Positions 6,270 through 12,910 of a stretch of DNA of 12,910 nt are shown here, in pieces. The stretch is taken from positions 1 to 12,910 of the forward strand of contig JBJMWX010000001.1 of assembly GCA_045809925.1 (NCBI GenBank). The letters run 5' to 3'. The notes beneath the pieces were generated by a model, which was not told the origin of the DNA, did no database searches, and worked only from the letters and a program-made list of their open reading frames with translations. This DNA is from CADDYX01 sp045809925. Lineage in GTDB: Bacteria > Verrucomicrobiota > Verrucomicrobiia > Chthoniobacterales > UBA10450. How positions within the stretch are numbered: the first letter of the stretch is position 1; each line of letters opens with the position of its first letter. Position numbers and translations under genes: made by a program.

Positions 6270-6297
6270 TTGAGGCTGATTACGAGTTTTGTAAAAT
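6270..6297 (+). promoter_or_regulatory. Candidate sigma70-type promoter upstream of the small secreted protein and export block
   Basis: TTGAGG (6270-6275) and TAAAAT (6292-6297) are separated by 16 bases and match the -35 and -10 consensus at four and five of six positions. They lie in the only AT-rich patch of the 126-base gap between 6240 and 6367. A perfect TTGACA (6321-6326) lies slightly downstream but has only a poor -10 (CAATAA). Either could drive 6367-6795 and perhaps the export genes that follow. Confidence 0.35.
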
Positions 6298-6366
6298 TAT
6301 CTTGCGCAATCGGCAGGTGTTTGACAGCATCTGCGCCTTCAAACCAATAAACCCCCAGAAACACTC

Positions 6367-6795
6367 GTGAATACCACAAGTACCACCTCCCGAATTCTAG
6401 CGTCTTCGACCGTCCTTGCTCTTCTTTCCGCCGTCAGCCTCATCGCGGCGCCGGTAAAAAACGCTACGCCGACACCAACTCCCGCTCCCACCGCCACGCC
6501 TGCGCCTACGGCAACACCAAGACCCACGGCAACACCAACACCGACACCGATCACGACTGCGAAGTGCCCGCTGCCGGACAACTACGGACTGACTACTTCC
6601 GCTACCTCACCGGAAAAGCCGCCGGGCAACCAGAAACCGATTTGTCACAACGGCATGATCCTCTGCCTGCCGCCGCCAGCGTATAACGCGCATTTGCAAC
6701 ACGGCGATCCGCCGGTTGCGTATGACTGCAGCAAGATAGTCGGCAACACTCACGTTACCTGCAACAGCGGGCAGACGGGCCATAGCGGTCCGTAG
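6367..6795 (+). CDS. Small secreted protein with Thr-Pro linker and Cys-rich CHNG...AHLQHGD module
   Basis: This 142-residue protein has a signal peptide (hydrophobic LASSTVLALLSAVSLIAAP), a Thr/Pro/Ala repeat linker (residues 33-62) and a compact C-terminal part with five Cys (67, 93, 100, 121, 132). The motif ICHNG (92-96) followed by AHLQHGD (108-114) matches a short pattern I know from many secreted bacterial proteins, usually written CH..G...(V/L)...A..AHL.HGD. Its function is not established to my knowledge. Five Cys suggests disulfides or metal binding outside the cytoplasm. GTG 6367 is the start that gives the complete leader; no clear ribosome site precedes it. It lies 69 bases before the beta-barrel porin gene of the export block, so it may be made together with the exopolysaccharide machinery. 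The linker resembles those joining a surface anchor to a displayed domain. Confidence 0.75.
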   Translation: MNTTSTTSRILASSTVLALLSAVSLIAAPVKNATPTPTPAPTATPAPTATPRPTATPTPTPITTAKCPLPDNYGLTTSATSPEKPPGNQKPICHNGMILCLPPPAYNAHLQHGDPPVAYDCSKIVGNTHVTCNSGQTGHSGP

Positions 6796-6864
6796 GCCTC
6801 ATCGTAGCGGGTTACTGCCGAGGCGGGAAAGCGCCAGCGGAACGACGTCTGCTTAAGGGTTCGC

Positions 6865-8325
6865 ATGCGCGGAATTGTTGTCGTATTCGGTTGCGCTTGT
6901 GCGCGCGCACGCGTTTCGATTACGTTGCCTGCGCAAAAACTGATGCGGTCTATCCAACTATTCGCGGTTGCCGGTCTGCTCTCGCTTGGCGTCGCGCGGG
7001 CCAATGCGCAGGCACTTGTCTACAGCCCCGCTGAGTCGAATACACCACCGGATGCGACCAACACGCAGGTCACGGAGCTGCTCAGCGCGCCTCCGTCATC
7101 CAGCGCCCCGGAGCCGGCGCTGCCCGAGGCGGGACCAGCCGACACGACCAGCTCCAACGTCAGCAATGAGCTGCCGCCAGCCGGCCACCAGCCGGCGGAG
7201 ATCTCAGCCAACGCCCGTCGCTTCCATTTCGGCCTGACCCTCGACGCCGCGATCGCCTACAACGACAACATCGACCTGACGCAGACCGACAAGGTCAGCG
7301 GAACGTTCGCCACTCTTCAGGCAACGATCACGCTTGGCGTCGGGGACATTGAAAGCCACGAGGGCAATTACCTGCGGCTCGATTACACCCCAACGGCTTT
7401 CTTTTATCTCGATCATTCCGACTTCGATACGGTTAACCACATCTTCCGGCTCGAGGGCTACCACCGGTTTCGCCGTCTCGCCGTCACCATCGCCCAGGAC
7501 ATTGAATCGACTGACAACAACACCGTTCCATCGCTCACCGGCAGCGGCGGATTTACTCGCGGGGCGAACATCGACGTTGCCACGCGTCAGCGCGTAACGC
7601 TCTTTAACACGCGCGCAAACGCGAGCTACGACCTGACCGGCAAGACATCCGTCACCGTCGGCGCATTATTTTCAGCCACTGATTACACCGAGAACCTGAT
7701 CAATTCCCAGATAATCAGCGGGACGCTCGGTCTGGATTACCACTACAGCGACAAGCTGACCTTCGGCCTCGACGGCACGGTAGGTGAAGACCTTGTCGAC
7801 GACCCGTCACCCGACCAGACGTTCGAGCAGGTGAGACTGCACAGCCGTTACGATCTGACCGGCAAGATCACTGCGAGCGGTTCTGCCGGTGTTGAGTTCC
7901 GGCAGTTCGAGCACGGCGATGGCGATAATGTGACGCCGGTCTTCGACGTCGGCCTTACCTACGCTCCGTTCGACGGGACGACTATTAATATCAGCGCGTC
8001 GCGCCAGACGATTAGTTCCGCGACGCTGGCCAACCAGGACTACTCGTCTACCCAGCTCGTGATGGCCTTTCGCCAGCGGCTGTTCCGCCGCTTTACCGCC
8101 GAGCTCAGCGGCGGCTATCAGAACCTGAGCTACTTCAGCACCATCAACGGCGACAGCACCGCGCGTGAGGACAACTATTATTTTGTCCAGCCCGCGGTGG
8201 ATGTTAGAATTACGAACTTCTGGTTCGCAGGGGCATATTACCTGCATCGGGAGAACGACAGTTCGTTTGATGCACTCGGCTTTGAAGAGAACCAGTTCGG
8301 CGTCCATACCGGATTCAAGTTCTAA
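6865..8325 (+). CDS. Outer-membrane beta-barrel protein (BBP2-type) of the exopolysaccharide export locus
   Basis: This 486-residue protein has a signal peptide (RSIQLFAVAGLLSLGVARANA, cleavage near residue 49, split here around Met27), a Pro/Ala/Ser-rich linker (60-112) and a long barrel domain (about 117-486). The barrel opens with FGLTLDAAIAYNDNIDLTQT, characteristic of the putative beta-barrel porin 2 family found beside EPS export genes. Alternating aromatic/polar strands follow, ending in a terminal Phe (GVHTGFKF), the usual outer-membrane insertion signal. ATG 6865 has AAGGG five bases upstream; ATG 6943 (Met27) would give a more standard leader but has no ribosome site. The next gene begins 16 bases after the stop. 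Its likely role is an outer-membrane partner or porin for polysaccharide secretion, by family and context. Confidence 0.87.
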   Translation: MRGIVVVFGCACARARVSITLPAQKLMRSIQLFAVAGLLSLGVARANAQALVYSPAESNTPPDATNTQVTELLSAPPSSSAPEPALPEAGPADTTSSNVSNELPPAGHQPAEISANARRFHFGLTLDAAIAYNDNIDLTQTDKVSGTFATLQATITLGVGDIESHEGNYLRLDYTPTAFFYLDHSDFDTVNHIFRLEGYHRFRRLAVTIAQDIESTDNNTVPSLTGSGGFTRGANIDVATRQRVTLFNTRANASYDLTGKTSVTVGALFSATDYTENLINSQIISGTLGLDYHYSDKLTFGLDGTVGEDLVDDPSPDQTFEQVRLHSRYDLTGKITASGSAGVEFRQFEHGDGDNVTPVFDVGLTYAPFDGTTINISASRQTISSATLANQDYSSTQLVMAFRQRLFRRFTAELSGGYQNLSYFSTINGDSTAREDNYYFVQPAVDVRITNFWFAGAYYLHRENDSSFDALGFEENQFGVHTGFKF

Positions 8326-8341
8326 GGGGCGTCGCCAACCG

Positions 8342-9040
8342 ATGTTTCGTGCCTACACCTGCACTCTGCTTGCGCTTGCCTGCACCAGCCTGGCCGTAAA
8401 CGCGCAGTCGGTTTCGACTCAATCCACCCCGCGCGGTTCAGCCGCGCCGCCGCCGTCCAACGCTGTTGCTGAATCGCTGCGTGCTTCGGCTGCCACCTCA
8501 CAAAACGCGCCGGCTTCAGCGCCCGGGGCGGCCCCGATCAGCGCGCCTAACAACTACCAGCTGATCGCGAACGACCAGATCTCGGTCGAGGTTTTCGGCG
8601 AAGACGATCTCCGCACTACCGCGCGTTTGAATACCGACGGTAACGTAAGCCTGCCACTGCTCGGCTCCGTCCGGCTGGCCGGCCTTACCCTTGGCCAGGC
8701 CACTTCGCGCCTGACCGAGCTTTACGGCCGCGATTACCTCGTCAATCCACGCCTCAACGTGACACTCGTCGGCTACGCCAGGCGCCGCTTCACTGTGCTT
8801 GGACAGGTTGGTCATCCCGGTAGTTTCGAAATGCCGGAAGGCAGCCCGGGTGGAATCGAGCTGCTCGAGGCGATCGCGATTGCCGGCGGCTACACACGCA
8901 TCGCCGCGCCCGAACGCATCTCCGTCCGTCGTGGCGAGCGCATTTTCCGTGTCGATGCGAAACGCCTTGCGAAGCGCGAAGGCGAGGGCTTCCGTGTTGA
9001 GCCGGGCGACACGATCACGGTCGGCGAAAGTATTTTCTGA
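8342..9040 (+). CDS. Wza-like polysaccharide biosynthesis/export protein
   Basis: This 232-residue periplasmic/outer-membrane export protein has a signal peptide (MFRAYTCTLLALACTSLAVNA), then a Pro/Ala/Ser-rich spacer. The Poly_export domain (about 70-148) contains YQLIANDQISVEVFGEDDL, NTDGNVSLPLLGSV and YLVNPRLNVTLVGYARR. An SLBB domain follows (about 150-205: RFTVLGQVGHPGSFEMPEG and LLEAIAIAGGYTR), ending in VEPGDTITVGESIF. It is shorter than E. coli Wza and has no C-terminal amphipathic barrel helix, so the outer-membrane pore may be supplied by the barrel protein encoded just upstream. Cys14 sits in a poor lipobox context (ALAC), so lipidation is uncertain. ATG 8342 has AAGGGG 12 bases upstream. 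The open frame further upstream (to 8165) overlaps the barrel gene and is rejected. The stop overlaps the next start as TGATG. Confidence 0.95.
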   Translation: MFRAYTCTLLALACTSLAVNAQSVSTQSTPRGSAAPPPSNAVAESLRASAATSQNAPASAPGAAPISAPNNYQLIANDQISVEVFGEDDLRTTARLNTDGNVSLPLLGSVRLAGLTLGQATSRLTELYGRDYLVNPRLNVTLVGYARRRFTVLGQVGHPGSFEMPEGSPGGIELLEAIAIAGGYTRIAAPERISVRRGERIFRVDAKRLAKREGEGFRVEPGDTITVGESIF

Positions 9041-11556
9041 TGACCCCTGGCGTTGATTCTCCAGCCATCACGCCTATGCCGGCGACTGCGATGCCGGCGG
9101 CGCACCCTGCGCCAATAGGAACGCCCGATCTCCAGGCCGTTCCCGCGCGCGGATTCGATTTCCGTCATCTCTGGCACCTCGTGCTGGAGAAAATCTGGAT
9201 CGTCGTTTTTTGCGTTCTCGCCGGTCTGTTCCTCGCCTTCGGCTATCTCGCCCGCACGCCAAAAATTTACCAGGGTCATGTGACCCTTGAGGTCGACATC
9301 GCGGAACAATCGCTTGTCCCGACTGACGACACCGGATCGCGCGTCCGCTCAATGTTCCTCGCCAGCCAGGAAGCGATGCGCACGATCGAGCAGAACCTCG
9401 TCAATCGCACTTTGATGGCACGCGTCGTTCGCGCGGAAGGTCTCGCCGACGATAACGGCCAGGCACTGGTCGGCGGCGGGAAAGCCGGGGCTCCTGCGCC
9501 GAAGCCGCGCAGCACTCCGGCAGCGGCGGATGACAGTAAAGAACTGTCCTTCACACCTCTCGAGGAGGGTCTCGCCGGCGCTTTGAGCGGAATGGTCAAA
9601 CCGGTCGTGCGTCGCGGCACACGTTTGATCGATCTCTATGTCGTGAATCGTGATCCGGCCATGGCGCAGCGCCTCGCTGAAGCTGTCGGCCGCGAGTATA
9701 TCCGCGCTTCGGTTGAGCGTCGCGCATCCACGACGCAGGATACGTTGCGTTACCTGCTCGAGGAAGAAGAGCGGCTGAAGAAAAATCTGCAGAAGAGCGA
9801 ACGGGCTGTTGCGGAATACAAAGAGAAAACACCCGATGCATTGCAGCTCGGCGGCGGCGCGGCGGCGACAGGTTCGCAAACTGGAGCGGGCTCCGGAAGC
9901 GGTGGAGCGCGCGGCGGCCTCGTCGAAGACAAGCTCCAGGACCTCAACACGAAGTTGATGGCGGCCAAGGCCGACCGGTTGCGGCTGGAAAGCGAACTGC
10001 AGCAGATCGACCAGGCTGGCGATGACGTGAATGCGTTGATTACAGTCCCCAGCATCGCAACTGCGCCCGTGGTGGTTGAGCGCCGCCGCGACGTGGCGCA
10101 AATCGAAGCTGCCGTCGCAACCCTGTCGCAGCGCTACAAGGAAAAACACCCGAAGATGACAGCTGCCCGTGCGGCGCTGGGCGAAGCGCAGGCCGCGCTG
10201 AAACGCGCAGTCCAGGATCAGCCGAGCGTGCTCCGCAACTCGATCGATCAGGCGCGCGCCACGGAAAAGAATTTTGAAGATGCCGTCCATGACCAGGAGA
10301 AGGCCGCATTCGCGCTCAACAAAGCCGCCATCGGTTACCAGGAACTTGCCCGCCAGGCCGAGACTGATCGCGCCCTCTACGAAAGCGTGTTGCGACAGAT
10401 CAAGTCGAGCGATCTCACGAAAGACGTGAAGACCAACGCGGTCAGTATCGTCGAGCGTTCCCCTGCTCCGACCGGCGCGATCAGTCCGAATCCGAAACGC
10501 TCGATCATGCTCGGTCTGCTCGGCGGCCTTGCCGTTGGCCTCGGAACGATCTTTGGCCTGAACGCGATCGATCGCTCGATCAAAACGGTCGATCACGCCG
10601 AGACGACCCTTGGACTCCCGGTTCTCGCCGCCGTGCCGGACGTCAAGAAAGGCGAGGAGCAACAGATCGAACGGCCCCGCAGCAAGGAAAGCGCGAGCAC
10701 TCTGAGTTACCGCCTCGTTGCCGAAGCACCGGAAGGCCCGGCGGCGGAAGCGTTCCGGAATCTGCGCGCGGCCTTGTCGCTCCTTGGCCCTGAACACGAG
10801 CGCCGTGTGTTTCTCTTCACCAGCGCCCTCCCCGGCGAAGGCAAAAGTTTTACCAGTGCGAACTACTCACTCGCGCTCGCCCAACAGGGTCATCGCGTGC
10901 TCCTGATTGACGGCGACCTTCGCCGGCCAAGTCTGCACAAGATCTTTTTGCCCACTGGCGGTGATGGCGTGCCGAACCCGGAAGACAATCCCGGCATCGT
11001 CGATTATCTCGTCGGCAGCGTCGGTTTGCGTGAAGCCGCTCGCACCGTGGCCGCCGAGGAAGTGGATATCATCGGGACGGTTTCCGATGTGACGCGCAGC
11101 CGCACCGCGCGCGGCGGACAGCTATCGGTGCTCGCGGGCGGGACACGCGCGCCGAATCCCGCCGAGCTGCTTAGCGGTCATGTTTTCTCCGAACTGGTCG
11201 CAGAAGCCGCCCGCCTCTACGACCGCGTCGTCATCGATAGCGCGCCGATTCTTGCCGTGAGCGACACTCTCCTCATGACGCCGTATGCGCAGAGTGTTTG
11301 CATCGTCGTGCGGGCCGCCTACACCGCGCGCAATGCCGTGCAGCGTGCACTCGGCCTGATCGCCGGGACCGGCGTTCGTCCCGCCGGAGCAATCCTGAAC
11401 CGCCTGCCGCGCTCACGTGGCACCGGGTACTATTACTACTACGCCTCGCATGGCTACGGCCGCGGCGAAGGCGCCTACGGCTCAGGTTCGTACACGCCGC
11501 GTCCTGCTAGCCGGCGCAGTTCCTCCGGCTCGACCGGCAAGAACAACGGAGCGTAG
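9040..11556 (+). CDS. Wzc-like chain-length determinant and BY-type tyrosine autokinase
   Basis: This 838-residue inner-membrane protein combines a Wzz co-polymerase part and a cytoplasmic BY-kinase that together control polysaccharide length and export. TM1 is about 51-70, a long periplasmic coiled coil about 205-460, the Pro motif SPNPKRS about 482-488, and TM2 about 489-508. The kinase has Walker A (ALPGEGKSFT, 596-605), Walker A' (VLLIDGDLRRPSLH, 620-633) and Walker B (VVIDSAP, 730-736). The C-terminal tyrosine cluster that is autophosphorylated in this family is YYYYY (797-801) plus Y806, Y813 and Y818. Oddities are a Gly/Ser/Ala-rich insert (270-293) in the coiled coil, a Pro/Ala/Lys-rich insert (143-166), and an extended loop (660-697) before the conserved NPAELL. 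The start overlaps the Wza-like stop, so expression is coupled. Confidence 0.97.
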   Translation: MTPGVDSPAITPMPATAMPAAHPAPIGTPDLQAVPARGFDFRHLWHLVLEKIWIVVFCVLAGLFLAFGYLARTPKIYQGHVTLEVDIAEQSLVPTDDTGSRVRSMFLASQEAMRTIEQNLVNRTLMARVVRAEGLADDNGQALVGGGKAGAPAPKPRSTPAAADDSKELSFTPLEEGLAGALSGMVKPVVRRGTRLIDLYVVNRDPAMAQRLAEAVGREYIRASVERRASTTQDTLRYLLEEEERLKKNLQKSERAVAEYKEKTPDALQLGGGAAATGSQTGAGSGSGGARGGLVEDKLQDLNTKLMAAKADRLRLESELQQIDQAGDDVNALITVPSIATAPVVVERRRDVAQIEAAVATLSQRYKEKHPKMTAARAALGEAQAALKRAVQDQPSVLRNSIDQARATEKNFEDAVHDQEKAAFALNKAAIGYQELARQAETDRALYESVLRQIKSSDLTKDVKTNAVSIVERSPAPTGAISPNPKRSIMLGLLGGLAVGLGTIFGLNAIDRSIKTVDHAETTLGLPVLAAVPDVKKGEEQQIERPRSKESASTLSYRLVAEAPEGPAAEAFRNLRAALSLLGPEHERRVFLFTSALPGEGKSFTSANYSLALAQQGHRVLLIDGDLRRPSLHKIFLPTGGDGVPNPEDNPGIVDYLVGSVGLREAARTVAAEEVDIIGTVSDVTRSRTARGGQLSVLAGGTRAPNPAELLSGHVFSELVAEAARLYDRVVIDSAPILAVSDTLLMTPYAQSVCIVVRAAYTARNAVQRALGLIAGTGVRPAGAILNRLPRSRGTGYYYYYASHGYGRGEGAYGSGSYTPRPASRRSSSGSTGKNNGA

Positions 11557-11578
11557 CACCGCCGCGCGTTCGCGAAGT

Positions 11579-11646
11579 TGTAGCGGCGGCTCGATGAACC
11601 GCTTCCACGACCGCCATTCCAGACGGTTCGCAGAGCCATTGCTACA
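11579..11646. repeat. 68-bp imperfect palindrome between convergent genes
   Basis: TGTAGC (11579-11584) and GCTACA (11641-11646) are perfect inverted ends. Inside them GGCTC (11588-11592) pairs with GAGCC (11633-11637), and GAACCG (11596-11601) with CGGTTC (11624-11629), in register around a 16-base loop (11605-11620). G-T wobbles join some blocks. It sits in the 122-base gap between the kinase gene and the convergent Wzy-like gene. It could be a bidirectional transcription end or a decayed REP/MITE-type intergenic element. There is no T-run, so it is not a standard intrinsic terminator. Confidence 0.6.
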
Positions 11647-11678
11647 GGACAGCAATCCGCAATCCGACTCCAGACCTT

Positions 11679-12908
11679 CTACTTTCTTCTTTCTACATCG
11701 GCCTTCCAATTGAGGCTTGCCCAGCACAAGCCGATGTAAGTCGCGGCGTAAAGCTGGATCGAAGCGATCTGCAGCGGAAAATCGAGCAGCGCGTGCATCG
11801 CGACCGAAAGTAGCGCCAGCACGATCAACGGCAGGAGCAGACGCCGTCGCGGAATCCACCCCTTCGCACGCGTCGAGCGGAGACTCGCGATTGCAGACAA
11901 GATCCCGCCGAAGAACAATCCCGCCCACAACGCACTGCCGAACCATCCCCACTCGAGCACTGTCTGCAGGTAGTCCTGGTGCAGAAAGCGCCACGTTCCT
12001 TGCACGCCGGTACTCAGGGGGTCCGCGACATACAGGAACGCGACCCGGAACGTGCCCGGCCCAAAGCCGAGCCAACCCGCTTCCGGCGCAGCGTGCCATG
12101 CTACCCGTGCTACCTCCCACCGCGCGTCTCCGGATAACGTCTGCACCGTGCCGCGCCAGCGCTCCACCGGTTCATCGAGCCGGCTCGCCTGCGCCATCGC
12201 GAGTACCGTCAGAAGCACGACACAGGCGGCGCCACCGAAGAACGCCAAATCGCGCCAGCCGGTTGGGCGGACCATTTTGCGAAAGGCACGAATGCCGATC
12301 GCAATCATCAAGGCGAGGCCGAGGGCCTGCGCCGCGCGCGAGGTGTTGGCAAACACTGCCAGCACCATGCAAAGCGCGCATGTTAACCACACGGCACGCG
12401 CGAGCGGAGGTGACGGTCGCGACATGACCCGAAGCGCGAGACCGATCGACGCCGGCAATGCCAGGTTGAGAAAGGCGCCGGCATTCGCGTGGTAATAGTA
12501 GGAAGCGAAAAACGTGCTTACCGTCCGGCCTGTAGATGGCTCCCAGAAGACCATTTGTGCGCCGGATGCTTTTTGCACAAGGCCGAGCAGCGCGACCGAA
12601 CCTCCGGAAATTGCAATCGCAGCCCAGAGCCGCATGAACCAGAGCGGTCGCTGCGAGAGATCGGCGACAAAGCAGGCGATGCCGATGAGCAGCGTGGCGC
12701 GAATCATCCACGCAACGCTCAGTTGCTGGTCGATCGACGCAGGGGCCGCTCGCAGCAGCTGCGCCCGCGGCATAAAGAGCTGGAACTCGGTGTCGAAAAT
12801 GGCCGCACCATTCAGCGCCATCCACCAGCCGAGCCCAAGCAGCGCTGCGCCGATAGCAAGCAACGGGATCGGAATTTCCGGCAGCGTTCGCTGAATCGCG
12901 ACATTCAC
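11679..12908 (-). CDS. O-antigen ligase/Wzy-like polysaccharide polymerase family membrane protein (5' end at window edge)
   Basis: This 409-residue, very hydrophobic protein has about ten predicted membrane helices. Family features are STFFASYYYHANAGAFLNLA (position of the N-H-x-A-G-Y-L motif), the conserved R264-containing loop, GFGPGTF (281-287) in the large periplasmic loop, HQDYLQ (310-315) and HALLDFP (372-378). These fit the Wzy_C/O-antigen ligase family, which polymerises or transfers undecaprenyl-linked glycans in the periplasm. The GTG at 12908 is two bases from the window edge, so the true start may lie outside; ten helices is slightly short for the family. A ligase, a polymerase and an unrelated glycan transferase of the same fold cannot be separated by sequence reading. 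Its place beside the Wza/Wzc-like genes favours a role in the same exopolysaccharide pathway, though it is transcribed from the opposite strand. Confidence 0.87.
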   Translation of the reverse strand: MNVAIQRTLPEIPIPLLAIGAALLGLGWWMALNGAAIFDTEFQLFMPRAQLLRAAPASIDQQLSVAWMIRATLLIGIACFVADLSQRPLWFMRLWAAIAISGGSVALLGLVQKASGAQMVFWEPSTGRTVSTFFASYYYHANAGAFLNLALPASIGLALRVMSRPSPPLARAVWLTCALCMVLAVFANTSRAAQALGLALMIAIGIRAFRKMVRPTGWRDLAFFGGAACVVLLTVLAMAQASRLDEPVERWRGTVQTLSGDARWEVARVAWHAAPEAGWLGFGPGTFRVAFLYVADPLSTGVQGTWRFLHQDYLQTVLEWGWFGSALWAGLFFGGILSAIASLRSTRAKGWIPRRRLLLPLIVLALLSVAMHALLDFPLQIASIQLYAATYIGLCWASLNWKADVERRK

Positions 12909-12910
12909 CG

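Noticed and set aside
6321..6350. TTGACA with CAATAA as the main promoter for 6367
   Set aside because: The -35 is perfect but the -10 is poor; the pair at 6270-6297 fits better, so this is kept only as a mention.
8165..8341. 59-codon N-terminal extension of the Wza-like gene
   Set aside because: It overlaps the barrel gene in another frame, and the signal peptide begins at ATG 8342.
9349..10797. Long minus-strand open frame of 482 codons opposite the kinase gene
   Set aside because: It is the antisense shadow of a strongly supported Wzc-like gene; its product is Arg/His/Phe-rich with no recognisable domain.
11559..11589. Possible intrinsic terminator after the kinase gene (CCGCCGC/GCGGCGG)
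   Set aside because: The 7-bp stem has a 17-base loop and no following T-run, and its right arm is part of the larger palindrome at 11579-11646.

Overview
The window is high-GC DNA that reads like an environmental, probably soil or freshwater, member of the Verrucomicrobiota or a close relative. This is an inference from the gene mix: a secreted protein built from autotransporter-associated beta-strand repeats and ending in a PEP-CTERM sorting tail, a BBP2-type outer-membrane barrel beside Wza/Wzc-type exopolysaccharide genes, a FecR-like lipoprotein and several small secreted proteins. All surface machinery seen is of the Gram-negative (diderm) type. No rRNA, tRNA, CRISPR array, transposase or integrase was found.

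Layout. At 1-174 (+) is the 3' end of an unidentified gene with a Thr/Pro-rich tail. Its stop overlaps the stop of a convergent 795-residue PEP-CTERM repeat protein (171-2558, -). A gene-poor stretch (2559-2987) follows. Next is a compact minus-strand cluster read from right to left: CsbD-like stress protein (4683-4862), secreted HNH-type nuclease (4225-4686), small zinc-ribbon protein (3976-4161) and aldo/keto reductase (2988-3965). Two of these junctions are tight (a CTGA overlap and a 9-nt gap), so the four genes are probably co-transcribed.

Divergent from that cluster, on the plus strand, are a FecR-like lipoprotein (4840-5589), a secreted protein of unknown function (5626-6240), a small secreted Cys-containing protein with a Thr-Pro linker (6367-6795), and a three-gene exopolysaccharide export block: beta-barrel porin (6865-8325), Wza-like export protein (8342-9040) and Wzc-like chain-length determinant/tyrosine autokinase (9040-11556). 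An O-antigen-ligase/Wzy-like membrane protein (11679-12908, -) converges on this block, with a 68-bp imperfect palindrome between them.

How the genes fit together. The Wza-like protein, the Wzc-like kinase and the barrel should form a trans-envelope export path for a polysaccharide whose chains may be polymerised or ligated by the Wzy-like protein. The PEP-CTERM protein is a predicted exosortase substrate, and PEP-CTERM/exosortase systems commonly occur in genomes that make exopolysaccharide. No exosortase, priming glycosyltransferase, other glycosyltransferase or flippase lies in the window, so the locus is seen only in part. The most interesting points are a probable CTG start that restores a signal peptide on the HNH nuclease, a perfect hairpin at codons 3-9 of the PEP-CTERM gene, a kinase with a five-tyrosine run and a Gly/Ser-rich insert in its coiled coil, and the intergenic palindrome.
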